DNA of 64,000 nt, taken from the NCBI GenBank assembly GCA_008508345.1, contig QNGE01001700.1, positions 1,505 through 65,504 of the forward strand. The letters are read 5' to 3'. Positions 21,090-34,100 of the stretch are shown here, piece by piece. A program made the position numbers and the translations under genes. Under the pieces are notes generated by a model. The model was given only the letters and a program-made list of their open reading frames with translations. It had not been told where the DNA came from and did no database searches. The first letter of the stretch is position 1, and the number at the start of each line of letters is the position of its first letter. This stretch comes from Paragonimus westermani. Lineage: Eukaryota; Platyhelminthes; Trematoda; Plagiorchiida; Troglotrematidae.

Positions 21090-24000
21090 ATCATTGAGTA
21101 GAGCATTTTTGCGCGCATTTGTTGGTTATTCCTTCAACGGTTGGTGATTGGCAGTCAGCTGAAACATTCCGGTGTTGGACAGAATTTCGGCTTCAGCGCT
21201 CCCCGTCATCAACTACGCTTGGGCCACTTTGAATACCTACCCAGCACCACGGAGCGTTTCCTGAACATTGTTCATTGTTGGTGAGTCTAGTCCTTGACTT
21301 CACTGGTTTTCGTGTGTGGAGATTTAGTGTAATGCATCCATTCTTTTCTAATACATACCTGAGAACGAACAACGCTATGACCAAGAGGCATATAAGAATC
21401 GCTCTCCTGGGGGGAGCGAAGAACACTAGCACCATTAACGAGGAGACTATAGGAAATGGGTGACCCGGTAGCCATACAGACACAACCTGCAGCTACCTAT
21501 GCTTCGAAAAACATGCTGGTTTGAGGAGCTAGTTTAAAATAACCTTCTGCGTTAAGTGTTTGACGACCGTCTGGCGTTTGGTAGAAGGTTGGTGATCACG
21601 CTTCCCGCCCTCGTTTGCTCCCCTCCAGTCGGTTGTTCCTCTTCTCACACTTGCGATTTTCTTGCCAACAATTGCGAGTCTTTCTCGAAAAGACTGATCG
21701 CCATTCGAATTAATTGTGCGAGAAACTGTTCTTTTGGTGCATGTTAAATTTAATGTATTGTTAGAGCTTGGTGTGGTCTACTTGTGGAAGCTTGTTCTGA
21801 CGCAGTTTGCTCGTCCTCACTTTCTACTGCTGTACATTTGTTTTTGTATGCCTTGGTTTTGCTTGAGCTTCATCGCTCCACCGTTACGTGACCTGCACTT
21901 ATTCGTGTTCATGCGAAGAATCAGTCTCGGACACTAAGAATTTGGTGAGGTCAGTATGACGGTTTGTTGTAATCTTTCCACTTTTATTTTTTGGCATTCC
22001 CTCTACGGTCTGACACTCTAACAATAGGAACCTTGTCTTAAGGACCGTCTTTTACGTATCTGAGTCGGTTGTTCATTAGGCTCGGAGTCTGTGAAAGTCT
22101 GCCGCATCACAGCTGCCAATAGTCTAGACCTAGCCTACAAACAGACGTTTCGAGTAGACTAAATTCAGCTCACTGAATCACTTAGAGTCCCTGATTAATA
22201 ACTTTTAACATTATTACTATTATCGCTATTGTAAGATGTAGAATCTGGCCCGCGAAATGTATTTGATGTGTAAACATCAATTGATGCTGCGTTTAGGATC
22301 GTAATTGTTCTGGATGTTTACGAGGATTGTTTTGGGTCCAGCCGGATTCTAGCGTTTAGCTGGCTGGCGGAGGTCCCCTATTCATGTTAAAAATTCTGCG
22401 ATCAAACTACGACTGAAGACCTGTATTCACGAGTTTCGAATGACTTTGAATGTTTTATAGTTAGTGTCTTTAATACCACGGGGTGGGGGGCTTAGTTTTC
22501 CTGTACAGTGATTCGGTTAGTAACAAATCCAGTTCCCACAAGCGCCTTCCCATCGGCTGTTTGGAGGATGAATGAGTCTCTCTGTTGTTGGATACTGAGA
22601 AGGGAGCTTATTGGATCAACGGATTACGTGTAGCTCGATGTGAACTTAACCTCTATCAAATGATCCTGTTGTTGGTTTTATGTGCAACAGAAATTTTTAC
22701 GGCCCCACCGAATTGCTAATCACATATTGGTTCTGCTCATCCAAGCGTGTTTGACGACGGGTATCTCGCGGATTCTGGTAGGTTCAACGACTTAATTTAC
22801 ATGGAAACGACCACTTGTCTCGCTCAAAAATTCCAACACACTATTATTTTTCTCGTTGTTTCCGGAATAGGGTAGGATTAACATCATTTTGTTCACTGCG
22901 GTAAGGAAATAATCGCAAATTACTCATGATGTACACACACATTTGCAACCTACTTCGACAACGCATTTAATCTTTGTGACAGTTGGCAGTGAATTGGCAC
23001 GGGAGAAAGATGTTTATGTACAAAGCACGGAGGGAAACCTGTGATTTCGAAACTCGCAGGCTAATAGGAAAGACCGACAGTGAACGCCATCTGACTTACG
23101 GTTTCCAGTAAATTAGATCTTTTATGAATAATAAAACAGTTAACCCACTTGCTGCGTGGAAACTAAATTGGTTCAAGGCGTAAAAAAGTTTTGGTGGGTA
23201 GCATATTTAACGGTCGAAATGTTTCGTCTTTAAGCGCACGTATGTCAGTCATCTGTAGAGATATTGAACGTTCATATACACGATTGATAACCTGTACTTC
23301 CGGCCCCTTTACAGGCCGCATTGCTTAAGACATAAAGCTCTCAACTGGACACGACCAATACAGGTGCACAAAACCGAGTTTTTGAAAGTCGCCACAAAAC
23401 TGAGACAGCGCAAATTATACACAGCTTGTCATGACGGAGAAAGCAAACTGACGGGCGAATTTCAGTACGAGGTAACAAGTACTGTAAATAAATGGTACAC
23501 GTGAAGGGTTGGATAGTGTGCATGTGGAGAAGAAGGAGTCCAGAAAGTGTTTAAAACACTCATTTTTTGAACACTTTCTCGGGACAGCTGGCCCCAAATA
23601 CAGGAGAAACAACCTTCATTAAATGGTCCTCCACGTCCCAAACAAAACAAAAGAACGACACTTTTTGGAAGAGTCTATCCTGAAATACTTTGATACGACG
23701 GATAGGTTGTCATCAATGGTCTTCTGCTCACTTGCTAAAAGGTGAACACCACGAGCGATACTAAACGAACGTCGAATCCAAATCAAGTGTTCGACAACGC
23801 CAAGGTATGATAAGTGTACGGGGTCAGGGGAAATTATGGTGCCATGCCAAATGGCAGCTTAGTTAAAGGAGTTATACGGGTGTAATGTTTATCGCCAAGC
23901 CGTCCTCGAGGATTAGAATCCGTGCTGAGGTTTTTTACAGATACTTAAAAATGCCATTCTTCCACTTTCATATCAAATACGTTTCTGCATACACTTGTCG

Positions 24001-25269
24001 CAGCCGTGTTGGTCACTGTGATCTGTGAGTTTACATGTGGAACAAAAACAGGCACAACACAGATGCTAGAACGAAGCGTCACGAAAACGGTTATTCCGAG
24101 CGCTTCTACTTGGGCCCCGATCGTCAGATTGTTTTCGATCTCTGTGAAAAATCCATCAATATACACGTCAAATGGGGCCAAGTATAGATCATACTCCGGT
24201 GCCTGGGTAGTCCATAAGAAGCAGTCTATCGGAGTTAACTTGCGAAATCAAGCGGTCACTCTCTGTGAACTTGCGCTATTTACGTGCATTCTGTAGACGT
24301 CAAGCGTGCACGTATGGTCCGTTGAAAAGTGTCTTCTTTGGGCGCGTTCTGGGAGTGTTGTGTACAATTCTCCAGTCTGAAGGGACTTGCGGCTCTAGTA
24401 ATGTTACACACAGGTTCATATCAACTGCCGTGACGAACATCGCTTGAGAGCAGAAAAGTCTCATGGCGTCAGAAGGAGACGGGGCTGTTACCATGGTATT
24501 CACCATTACACTTGAATGGTGTTTCGTCCCAAGAACAAATGAACAGTGCAGATCACGCATCATCTCAACAGACGGGATCGCACACATGTCCTCCACTGCA
24601 CGGTCGACTTCGTACTCTTCAACTCAAAATAGGTATAAAAAAAATAAGGTCTACCAAGTTCCGCCCCTGAGATACCTTCATTCTCCAAGGTGGCAAGGAT
24701 GGTACTAAAGGAATCGCCAACAGTGCTGATGCTTAGTCTTGTACGTTTCCGACCTATCCGACGGTGGCAGGACAATATAAGTCTCGAAAGGGACTCATGG
24801 TTCATTCAAAATATATTGAACAGAAGGCTTCAGAAAGCATGAAAGCCAATGCATCAAAACACAAACCAATGTCTAACATGGCCGAAACATCCTGGGTGGA
24901 AATTACAGTCCTCAATCTGGTCCTCAGCATGTCCATTGAACAGTAATCGTGCTTTATATCACGTCTACATTCAAAGTGATATGACATGTTATCAACTACA
25001 GCTGTTTGAAAACGGTCGCAAAAGCAACAACTCAAAAAGCAGTTAACCTGAAGGCACGTGACGTTGATCAACTGAGGAAGTGATTTTTCTTTCGTACGCG
25101 AATAACTGGGGAACTCCTGTGAAATGAATGTGACAAACTTTTGGTAAAATGGTACGAATGATATTTCCAAGTCAGATATGGGAAACATAATATATCATTC
25201 GATATGACAAAATCTGACATCAAATAATGCTCAAATGATCCATTACCGGTAAATCACTTCCGTAAGTTG
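21090..25269. other. No recognisable gene
   Basis: About 4.2 kb with many short open frames on both strands, none with motifs I can assign. Base use looks non-coding. Frames at 21193-21483 (minus) and 24802-25188 (minus) were considered and not supported. Confidence 0.5.
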
Positions 25270-25276
25270 AATCAGC

Positions 25277-26630
25277 ATGGCGGTGACTGCTGTGAGCACC
25301 TTCAGAGGAAAATTTAAGGCGAAGTACTGGGAGTTTGAGGAGTACGTGGATGAATTGCGCAGAGTTCAGCGGGAAACTTGCACAAGCTTCTTCGTTAACA
25401 TTTCGAAGACAGCCGCAAGTACTGAGAAACACAGAGGAGTAGAACGGCCATCAGACTGCCCCTACGGAAGTGTGGTGTACAAATGCACACACAGGACACG
25501 GCGAACAAACCCCTACAAATATGATAACAAATTGTGGTTCTGTGGACTACATATATCAAGCATCTTGGGTAATCCGTTATTGCACTGATGGGTATCAAAT
25601 CGAGAAGGCGAACCTTGTGCACTCACAAGATTTTCAGGTTGATAAGACTAATATTTATCCTAAGAACAGATGTCTGGCCGCTGCTGCTGAACTGCATGTG
25701 TTTGAGGTGATGAGCCATTTTGACAGTGCTCGTGAAATGAGAATGTATATGAACAGGAAGTATGGGATTCGAATGCGTCGACACGATTTAGGTGGTCTAT
25801 GCACGAGACAACAAACTAGATGAGCGTAGCAAAATTGTGAAGTTGCGAGATTTGCTGGAAGTGGAGGGCAGTTATAGGTTTCTGCTGAGGGAGAAAGTGC
25901 TAACGTTCATCAGGGTTGTACCGAAAGATGCTTTCCAAGTGTGCCCAAGTTATGGGGATGTTATTCTAGGAAAAGACACTCCTCAGTTAAATTACGGTGG
26001 CTTCATAATATGACATACTATGTTGGTAGACGTGACTAGAGTAGGTTTACCGTTTTTTCACGCACTTATGCCAAACGAAACTGCAGCCAGCTAAAGGATG
26101 GTGTTGGAATACCTGCTTAAAATGTCGCCTACTTTTCTACTGTTCGGACCTTCATTGTTGATCGTTCAGCAGTAGAGATGAGGGCAACACGTAAAGTTTC
26201 TCCACATTGTGCCATGTTATTCCTCCTGTTTCATTTACTGTGCGGTATGTATTGGTGTTACCGCCAGCTGGTAGGCTTAAGCGATTATCAGAAGAACCGT
26301 ATTTGCTAGTGGACGCGGAATATGGTTTTCACTAGGAACAGGGGTAAGTTTACCAGTATGCCGCAGGCTGTGAAGTCTGTCAGTGGTGAGGCCCATCAGC
26401 ATCTTGTGAACACTTCGCCGCCTCATAAAAGGGGTTGGGCCTCACATAAACTTAAGGCCACGGCGTTTTTCGGTAATGTCGCCACTAGCCGTGCTGAGAG
26501 CGGAAACAAGCACTTCAAAAGTGCCGTGTCGGAAAGCTCCAGTTTGGGTACACTTTTCCAGCATATTTTAGAACGTTTCAGTAGTGTGTTTGAGGTTGAA
26601 CACTGGGCGCATGAGATTGTTTGAGCCGCT
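25277..26630 (+). pseudogene. MULE/FAR1-like transposase relic B
   Basis: An N-terminal region like FAR1-type DNA-binding domains of MULE transposases spans 25277-26010. It has EEYVDELRRVQRETCTSFFV, an SVVYKCTHRTRR...NPYKY segment with cysteine and histidine residues, a frameshift near 25590, then HSQDFQVDKTNIYPKNRCL, EMRMYMNRKYGIRMRRHDL and, after another shift, KIVKLRDLLEVEGSYRFLLRE. The catalytic core is missing or unrecognisable at 26010-26320. The C-terminal core motif appears at 26400-26624 as WASHKLKATAFFGNVATSRA followed by ESGNKHFK, where MULEs carry their last catalytic glutamate (here ES after RA). The copy is dead. It differs too much from relic A to be its recent duplicate. Confidence 0.55.
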
Positions 26631-27335
26631 GTTAGGCCTGGAATGTTTGTCAGTGATTTTGAAACCACCGTCGCAGTGTGCTGACGATGTTCCTCTTAAG
26701 CATCACAACGACACAGAGATAGTCGACGTAGCCTATGTAAAAGGCATGTAAGAAGCGCGCTGTAACAAAGGGCACATTTTCCGCGTTGACATTATAGGGG
26801 GTAATTGATGTGACTGTTGTTTCTCATCCCAAGGGATGATCATTGCTACGTTTCGTCTGATTGACAGACCCATTATCAGTTTGGTTGAGGGAAATCGATG
26901 GTTGTTGTCTGCCTTGACAAAACGGAGATCCCAGTTTCCGAGTGTGATGGACCCAGTGTTTGTAAGCTTGCACCCGTTTTCACTTCTCGTCTGGATAGAA
27001 CAAGAAATGCTGAGGACGTTTGCCAGGATATAGCCGGTACATTATGGTGCATGAGCTCAGATAGCAGTCGTAGACCTGTCGCTCTTTTGAAGCGATGAAT
27101 GAGTTGCCGTCTAGCTATTCGGAATTTTTATTGCACCGTTCAACCTCAGCTGAGGAGGTTGTGCAGATATGCGGTTGGACATCTCTCGAGAACTCACGGC
27201 CAGGGAAAACAGTAAAAATAGTGGCGATTGATATGAATCGTTCTCTTTTGACAGTAAATGGTTGGTAGAAAACGGGTTTCATTAGTCAGAAGCTTGATAG
27301 TCAACTCCGGTACCCGTACTGTCAGCGTCTTTCCC
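26631..27335 (+). pseudogene. Possible MULE C-terminal continuation
   Basis: Following relic B, broken frames at 26640-26850 contain scattered Cys/His pairs (for example CDCC near 26809) that could be a SWIM-type finger, which often follows the MULE core. The stretch at 26898-27098 is open but unrecognised. The link to relic B rests on position and orientation only. Confidence 0.25.
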
Positions 27336-27342
27336 ACAGCAA

Positions 27343-27820
27343 ATGAGTCAAGGGGGTGCTTCCCAATTGCCGTCCACCAACAATATTGCATATATATCTG
27401 ATGAGCCAAGCCAGATAACGTCAGCTTCCACAGAACATTCACCATTTTCTTTTAACAGGCGCAGGAGGTCCAATCTTGAACGTCGTGCGATTGACCAGCA
27501 TATGCCGGAGATTGACATCATCGGAGATCCTATGGAGATGGCTCTTATTAGACGTGTTGCTAAGGGTACGCTAAAGCAGTTCAAAACTAAAGTCAAGGGA
27601 AGTTTTGAAAGGCTGCATGCCTCGAAACATGTAGACTGCAACGTTTGCCGGATATATCTTCAGAAGGAGGACTCTGTGGGCTTGGAGGAAGATAGCGTGC
27701 AATGGGTATAGTGCAGTGAATGCCCCGGTTAGTACCACCATTCCTGTGTCAACTACAAGAAATCTCAACCGGTCTACACCTGTGAGGACGGTGACAACGT
27801 GGACTACGCAACGTGACCAG
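27343..27820 (+). pseudogene. Zinc-finger-like C-terminal region near MULE relic B
   Basis: An open frame of 122 codons ends at a TAG (27709-27711), but the same frame continues meaningfully past it. Cysteines at 27637 and 27646 (CNVC) are followed by CSEC just after the stop. A second in-frame TAG at 27730 replaces what would be a tryptophan. Then come HHSC and, later, a further cysteine (TCEDG). The order CxxC, CxxC, HxxC, C resembles a PHD-like finger. Upstream, residues about 35-100 are charged and helical, with an RRSNLERRAIDQHMPE segment. It is collinear with relic B and may be its tail or a separate domesticated or transposon gene. The function is unknown. Confidence 0.4.
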
Positions 27821-27984
27821 CCGGTAGGATAAGAAAGAAACGGTGATATCCAGCGGTCCTATTCAGGGCCACCCACGGAATGGTTTCAAGAGCTACGCTC
27901 ATGTTTTCATCTTCCGTTAGTTGAGTGAGGTTCGCTGAGTCTTCATTCAATGGGCATACCAGACAGCTAAGTGCGTACGTAAGT

Positions 27985-28080
27985 GACCGCACATACATGT
28001 ATATATGAAATATACATATGTATGTGTATTTATATACGTACACATATGTTCATGTATATGCGCACACTAATGTCTATACA
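27985..28080. repeat. TA/CA-rich low-complexity sequence, left arm
   Basis: Alternating purine-pyrimidine sequence made of ACATATA/TATGTA-type words. The family B repeat separates it from the larger arm at 28457-29065. Confidence 0.8.
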
Positions 28081-28456
28081 TGTAGCAGCCTGGTGATGTC
28101 ACTGGTTTGCCTGCGGTATGGTGTGTAAAACAGTTCTGAAACTCATAGTTGCATATTGTACCCAGGCTGTTAAGAAAGCTTGCATGATGTATGCTGTCCG
28201 ATTGTTTGTCTGCACCTCATGTTACTGTGGCGCGAACCCGGAGGACACACGTGTCACATTCTTCCGGTTTACTCGCTCGTCGACGGCCGGTCCCTAGTCT
28301 CTCTAGCTAATTCGCGTGTCGGTGCCTTTTATAGCACTATGAGAGACCACTAGTACATTTCGTCGAATAAAGATTTGGTCTCTCTCTTCAACAGCCTTTT
28401 GCTTTCCGCGTTTGATAGTTGCGTATCTGGGGAAAAGCGACTTAGTGCGACGAGCA
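28081..28456 (+). repeat. Solo-LTR-like repeat, family B, copy 2
   Basis: 376 bp with TG...CA ends (TGTAGCAGCC to ACGAGCA). It is the inverted counterpart of 1238-1612. A TATA-like TTTTATAG lies near 28328 and AATAAA near 28366. It sits inside the TA/CA-rich block, suggesting it inserted there. Confidence 0.6.
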
Positions 28457-29065
28457 ATGAATACATACACATACGCGAATATATACGTACGTATATATAA
28501 ATGTGTACATATATGCATGCATATATAGACATGTATATGCACGTATGCAAATGTACAAATGTATATGTTTATACATAAATCTATGCGTACATACATACGG
28601 ACATATATGTATAAGTTTACATTCATATATGTGTGTATACATATATTTATGCACATATATAAATGTATTTATATATACATACATATGTATATATATATGC
28701 ATTAATAAGTATACGTAATATATGCAAATGGATAGTTGTATTTATACATATCTGGATGTACACATGTGTATGTACGCATACAAACGTGGTTATACGAATA
28801 TATACGTATACATGTATACATATGTATACATATATGTGTACATATGCGTTCACCTACATGCGCACTTAGCTATACGTACATACGTTTATAAGTGTATATA
28901 TATATATAAATACAATTGTGTGTAAATACGCATGTGTACATATGCATGTATAACTATACATATATATTCGTATATATATATTTACATTCACGAGCTTACA
29001 TATACATATGTATATACATATGTGTGTATATACAGATGCATGTGCCTTCAAATATGTGCGAACAT
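28457..29065. repeat. TA/CA-rich low-complexity sequence, right arm
   Basis: About 600 bases of near-continuous alternating purine-pyrimidine words such as ACATATATG and GTATATATAC, imperfect and without a fixed period. The overlapping open frames on both strands here (runs of Tyr, Ile, Cys, His, Met) arise from this composition and are not genes. Confidence 0.9.
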
Positions 29066-29166
29066 ATGTGTATAAAAAATCTGTATGCATTCTCCACTTT
29101 CATTCATGATGACCAGTTGTCCAATGAGGAATTTGCGCTTGAAGGTCATCCAGTGTATTATTATGT

Positions 29167-29453
29167 TGTAACGCGCAACCCAAACCAGCGAGCGCGCGCG
29201 AATTGAATTTGAGTTGTGTGACTGAGCGTGCTGCCGGGTTGTCGGTTCCGTTTTATCTTTCGTTTGTGCAAGCCGTGCGCATGGCTTACTGGGCCTTTAG
29301 CTCATGCTTGTTTGTACTGTTTTCTTTTACAGGACTGTTGTTGGAACCCCTACTTAGGAAGAACGCTGTTCCCCTGTGCCTCCAAATTGCCCCAAGGTTG
29401 GTCTGCAAGTGTTACGGGAATTCATAGTAGAACTGGCCAGTTTGCATGTTACA
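29167..29453 (+). repeat. LTR-like repeat, family A, copy 3 (full length)
   Basis: 287 bp with inverted ends TGTAAC...GTTACA. It is the reference copy for the family because it aligns with the split copy 1 at both ends and with copy 2. No flanking target duplication or primer site is seen. It could be a solo LTR or a short non-autonomous DNA element. Confidence 0.65.
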
Positions 29454-30470
29454 TAGTTTTCATGAATTTGTTTTACGCGGGCACGAAAGAAACAAACACT
29501 CCCATCAAATGACCCAGAGCTATCGAACTAGCCGGGATGAACAAATTCTACACTTAAATGACAACGATCTATTCTCAAGCCACACGTCTACTGCAGTGAA
29601 AAGCACCGTTCTTAGTTAAATCACGATCATTACTCAACGATAAATTTAGTTCAACGAAAATGCTCCATTCAGTGAAATTTCTCATCTTTGGTTGATCAGT
29701 GGAGTAGAAAAGACAGGCTGAAGCCTGGCTCACTCCTGGCCAAATTGGCTGAGTCGGCCACGTGTTTAACAGGTAGTGTCATATTCATTCTCAAATGAAC
29801 CCACATGATATTGCTTTAAGAAACATTTAAAGCACCTCGTATAGTGGATATGTATTCAGCTTAAACTGTTCTCTATGTCCCAATCAGCGTTTACGAGCGA
29901 CAATGCCATAAGCACACACCTGGACTCAGCTGTGCTTGGTGAACACAAGGTCGGTGGGTTTGAGAAACTAGTGTTGAACTGTTCTTCATGGTCAGAGCTA
30001 TCTCCGTTAGGCACACGCCTAACCTAATTTGAGGTATAAATCGTATATTAAATCACCTGAGCCGAACCACATTATTTGCAGGAAACTTCCGCAGTCCCAA
30101 AAAGACCACCCTAATTCAGAGCGTTTCGCCAATGCACACTGACTGTCGTACAAGATCCGCCAACCCCACTGGCAGAACTATGGGACAGTTACGAACTCTA
30201 GTAGCACGCTGAAACACTCAGCCGTTCCCTGAGTGATCTTTGAGTGTTCTTTTTGGAACACTCACCAAACTTCCTTATGTCTAGGTTCTATGTATCATTT
30301 CGCGTGTGTGAAGGCTAATGAAAATAATACACACCTTTTTTGCTACTCAAAAACGTGTGGGCAGACCTACACCACTCATGTGAATTTTGTTTTATCGAAC
30401 CACTTCACATTAATGGTGACCACACCAAAGGACCAATTTCAGCCATCTTGCTTAATTCGTTACGTGGAAA
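29454..30470. other. No recognisable gene
   Basis: About 1 kb of ordinary-looking sequence with no supported feature. Confidence 0.5.
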
Positions 30471-31190
30471 ATGAGCACTAAGGAGTCGAAAATGCCGGGG
30501 GGTTGTTCGCGTGCAAACGTTTACCGTTTGGCCAAACTAGCGCGCCAGGAGCGTTCTGGAGGTAACATTAAGACAACCACGGCTTTTGTTGCAGAGGAGG
30601 AACAACTGATTCTTCCAGTTTTGCAACACTTTCAGGGTAAGCGATATTTTCTATGTGAACTTAAAAATCTAGACGAACGTCCACTTGCAATCACTTCTTC
30701 GGTCTTGGAAAGTGTAATGGGAGATTCCTTAACGGAAGCAAGGTCCACTGATTATCTTCTTCACCCTTCCACTTCGACGATCACTCAAGCAGTGATGACA
30801 AGGACTATCTCTATGGGGCAGGATACAGGTATGCGACAAATTCATTCAACACTACTGCCATAATCATTTCAGACGACGTCGTCGGTACGAACGAGATGAA
30901 GAGGACACCCACAGAAGTTGTGCGCGCGATTGCTGTAGAGGCCCGCCTATCTTTAAAAGCCGTCGGCGTTATGCTCAGTCATTTGAGGGAAGTGTGGCCT
31001 CAGCTTCCGTTGGGTGCACGTACTCTTTGGGAACACTACGGGAGTGTGCGTGCACATTCATCGAGATACCGGTACCAGTTGGCGCACCCAGTCGTGTCAG
31101 TCAGATTAGGGTGCTTTAAGGCGATTATATACACGGATGACAAAAATATTCAAAATACCGTGATTATTTCTGGAAGTTTATGACCACACC
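30471..31190 (+). pseudogene. Unrecognised decayed coding stretch, possibly transposase
   Basis: Two open frames, 30471-30863 (130 codons, ATG near the start) and 30896-31183 (95 codons, ATG), lie in tandem and shift frame between them. The first is rich in basic and polar residues (RANVYRLAKLARQERSGG) and contains AEEEQLILPVLQHFQ. The second has LSLKAVGVMLSHLREVWPQL followed by PLGARTLWEH. That faintly recalls a short conserved block of a DNA-transposon-encoded protein seen in several invertebrates. I cannot name the family with confidence. Coding character is suggested by the two adjacent long frames on one strand in an otherwise frame-poor region. It could also be a host exon pair. Confidence 0.3.
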
Positions 31191-34100
31191 AACAGAACAG
31201 GCGGTGGCATTACACTCATTAACTGTTTGTCCAGTGTTTGCGCAATTTATTAAAAAGTATGGAGCACTGAGGGAAATCAGAGATGACAGTGCCAGCAAAA
31301 AATCGAAGGTACATATCGAAGTGTAACTGCCGTACAACCACAGAGTGGGGAATCTGCCTTAACCCAGAGGAAAAATTGAGGGAACGATTATGGCTGCTAA
31401 TCCAAAGCACCATTTCAAAGTCAAGCGTCTTACCTGAAAATGCACGCGCCTTGGCAGGAGGCAACACGATCTCAGTGGAAAGTATGTTGAATTCATCTAT
31501 GACGTTCACAAAATCACAAATTCCCTGCTCCGTCGCCCTTGCTTTATCGATATCACCGTAAACATTCATGTTGACTTTCGAATGTTGATTCACTGCACAC
31601 CACTAACATTATTTAGTACGCTGGCTTACATGCCGCAGCTCCACTCACAGCTATATAATGTCTCTAACATCTTTAATGCTGCACGCTACTTTTTCGAGGG
31701 TAACGGTTTCGGTCACTACTGGTGGGAATGGCATCCAGCAATCCTAACGCACGCTTGAATTCTCAAGGTCGACGGAAGCTACTTCGGGCGATCATCTTTT
31801 TTATCGAGTGACTTACAGTTACGCTAGGGGTTTTTGTTATGTTTGCTTCCCTAACGCCCTAACTTACGTCGTTAAAGGCTGATTGTTTGAACGGTGAATA
31901 AAATACTAATTAAGTTTAGTTTGCAGACTCACCTGCCTTTTCATCACAACTTTCGGACCGCGTTAGAGTATGATCGGGAAATTCTAGACATGAGAACTAT
32001 TGAGTGGGGCCCGGCACTGCGGTAAAAGGAAGGTGACATTATCAGGACAATTTCTTCGAGGCTCGCTTACCGAAGACTGTGAGGACGCTGTCTTTTTCAT
32101 GGTTAAGTTTAAAATAACACAGTGGGTATATGGCTGATTCTTGAGACAGACTAAAAATGTAATCCGGTTGCGTGCAGCCGCGGAATGGGCATATGGAAAA
32201 CAATGAGAGGTTTTTGTCGACGTGAATTAAGCAAGCCCACACAAGAACAAACGATCGATAATCAAGCGGTAAGTATAGACTTCATAAAAGGGAATGCATT
32301 TCAAAATACTGTTAGCTTGTTTCCTTATACGGTGACTCGGACAAAACCCCAGGATGCTGACCTCTAATAACCGCCTCCACCTGAGAGCGAACAGTACCCA
32401 ACCGGTGTGTGCTGGAAGACGTGGATGGGTGAGAAATCGATATTACTGAGATCGTGGCACGAGTGGACGTCAATTTGAGGAAACTTAAAGGTCGGACACT
32501 TTGTGCTAACAGGTCCAGAATACCAGCACAAGGTCATCGGCCTAGTGGATTAGGTTTTTAAACCAGAGAGAGAATAGTGCTGATGAGGTACACCAGGAGG
32601 GTATCGAAGACCTTGAAGGGGATATAGGAAGATAGGTCTTAATCAAGGTGATGTTTGTGCCAATGCATACCGAGAAAGAAAACCGTTTCAACTATCAAAT
32701 TTTCTTCGAGAAGATTGTAGCATTTCTTCTCTACACGCTTCATACGTCTGAACGGTTTGTACTCACGTTCGGAAGAGAGCGAACAATTAGTTCTCCTGGC
32801 ATTCGGTTATGCCCGCTTCTTTGACAGCTTAACAATCTTTGGGTAGGGTACCGTATATAGAGCTACGCCTACCTAAACTAGCTGGTTAGAAAGTCAACAT
32901 CTAAGACTGCCAAACGGAAGCCAATCTGTTACTGAAGTCCTAAACAGAGTGTTAAATTACAACTGGCGATTTAACTTAATTCGCTCAGTAACGCGTACAC
33001 GACAATTCCAAATAACGCTTATTCAGACGGTCGAACTAACGGGACTATATTCCAAGCCCCAAAAACTTCATAAAAGACGATCAAAAGGATTGGAATTCAT
33101 ACGTTACTGTTTGATAACATCACAATAAAGGTGTTATCTCACATAGGATGTGGATTAAGAGAATACACAAGTTATCCGGCAGAAAGCCGTTCCAAATGGA
33201 GTAACCAAACACGAGTCCGCAAATAGCAACCAGTCAATGGGATGTGAGCTCATTAAAAAAATCGGGTACAGATGAAGGTGGGAGCGTATCAGACAAACCC
33301 AAGGAGGAAAGTTTCAAAAGACGAGCAGCGATAGTTATAAAAAGCAGTTATGGTACAAAAATCATCATGGTCGCCTACTGCCCACAGCAAAGGCTAACAA
33401 AGGCCAATTTAGGATATGCCTCCTACAAACAAACTAACGCACGCCTCAACGAAATCATCACTCCGCATCATACCAAACAAATAGGACAAACGTGCCAGAT
33501 GAACTTCAAAATGGTTGGGAATAGTGGTGGTGTTGTTTGTAGCTCGGGTTGATGGAACGTTTGCAACCTAAATGCCAAGCTCGGCGAACATATCAATACC
33601 AGAACTTTAACATATCCAACATGGGGTTTATCTTATTTTATTGAGATTAACTGACAGGTTGATACCAGGTCTGCTCAAAATGCAATGAAATAATCAAGAA
33701 ATATCGGCAATCTTCAGACAGCATGGCAACCGACAAGCAATCGCCGATCAGCATTCAATATTGCATCTTTTGTCTAACTAAGCGTACGCTTCGAGATCTG
33801 TTAGCATCACAAAATAAACCGCTGCTACGTCACAAGGTGCGCATCACAACCACGTGGTATTGTCTCACTTACTCTGAAGCGAAAGGATTGTCTATGATGT
33901 TACTTCTGTGTCAGTGGAGGTTGAATTATGCCATTCGTGCTTTCACATCTTTATGGTTTGGAACGTTGTGTTTACACTTTGCAATGTAAACATTCGTAGA
34001 AAAATAGAGAGGTTCACTGGAACAAGAAACTGTCTACTATTTTGTTTCCATTTCTTGTGCCCGTGCATAACATGAGGCAAAAAATATAGTGGTTTAACTT

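Noticed and set aside
21193..21483. Minus-strand 96-codon frame with a hydrophobic stretch
   Set aside because: Overlaps open frames on the other strand, no known family, no other coding support.
28303..29206. Many overlapping open frames on both strands rich in Tyr, Ile, Cys and His
   Set aside because: They result from the TA/CA-rich low-complexity sequence, which lacks stops on both strands.
33244..33552. 102-codon frame with a charged N-terminus
   Set aside because: No recognised domain, and the flanks look non-coding.
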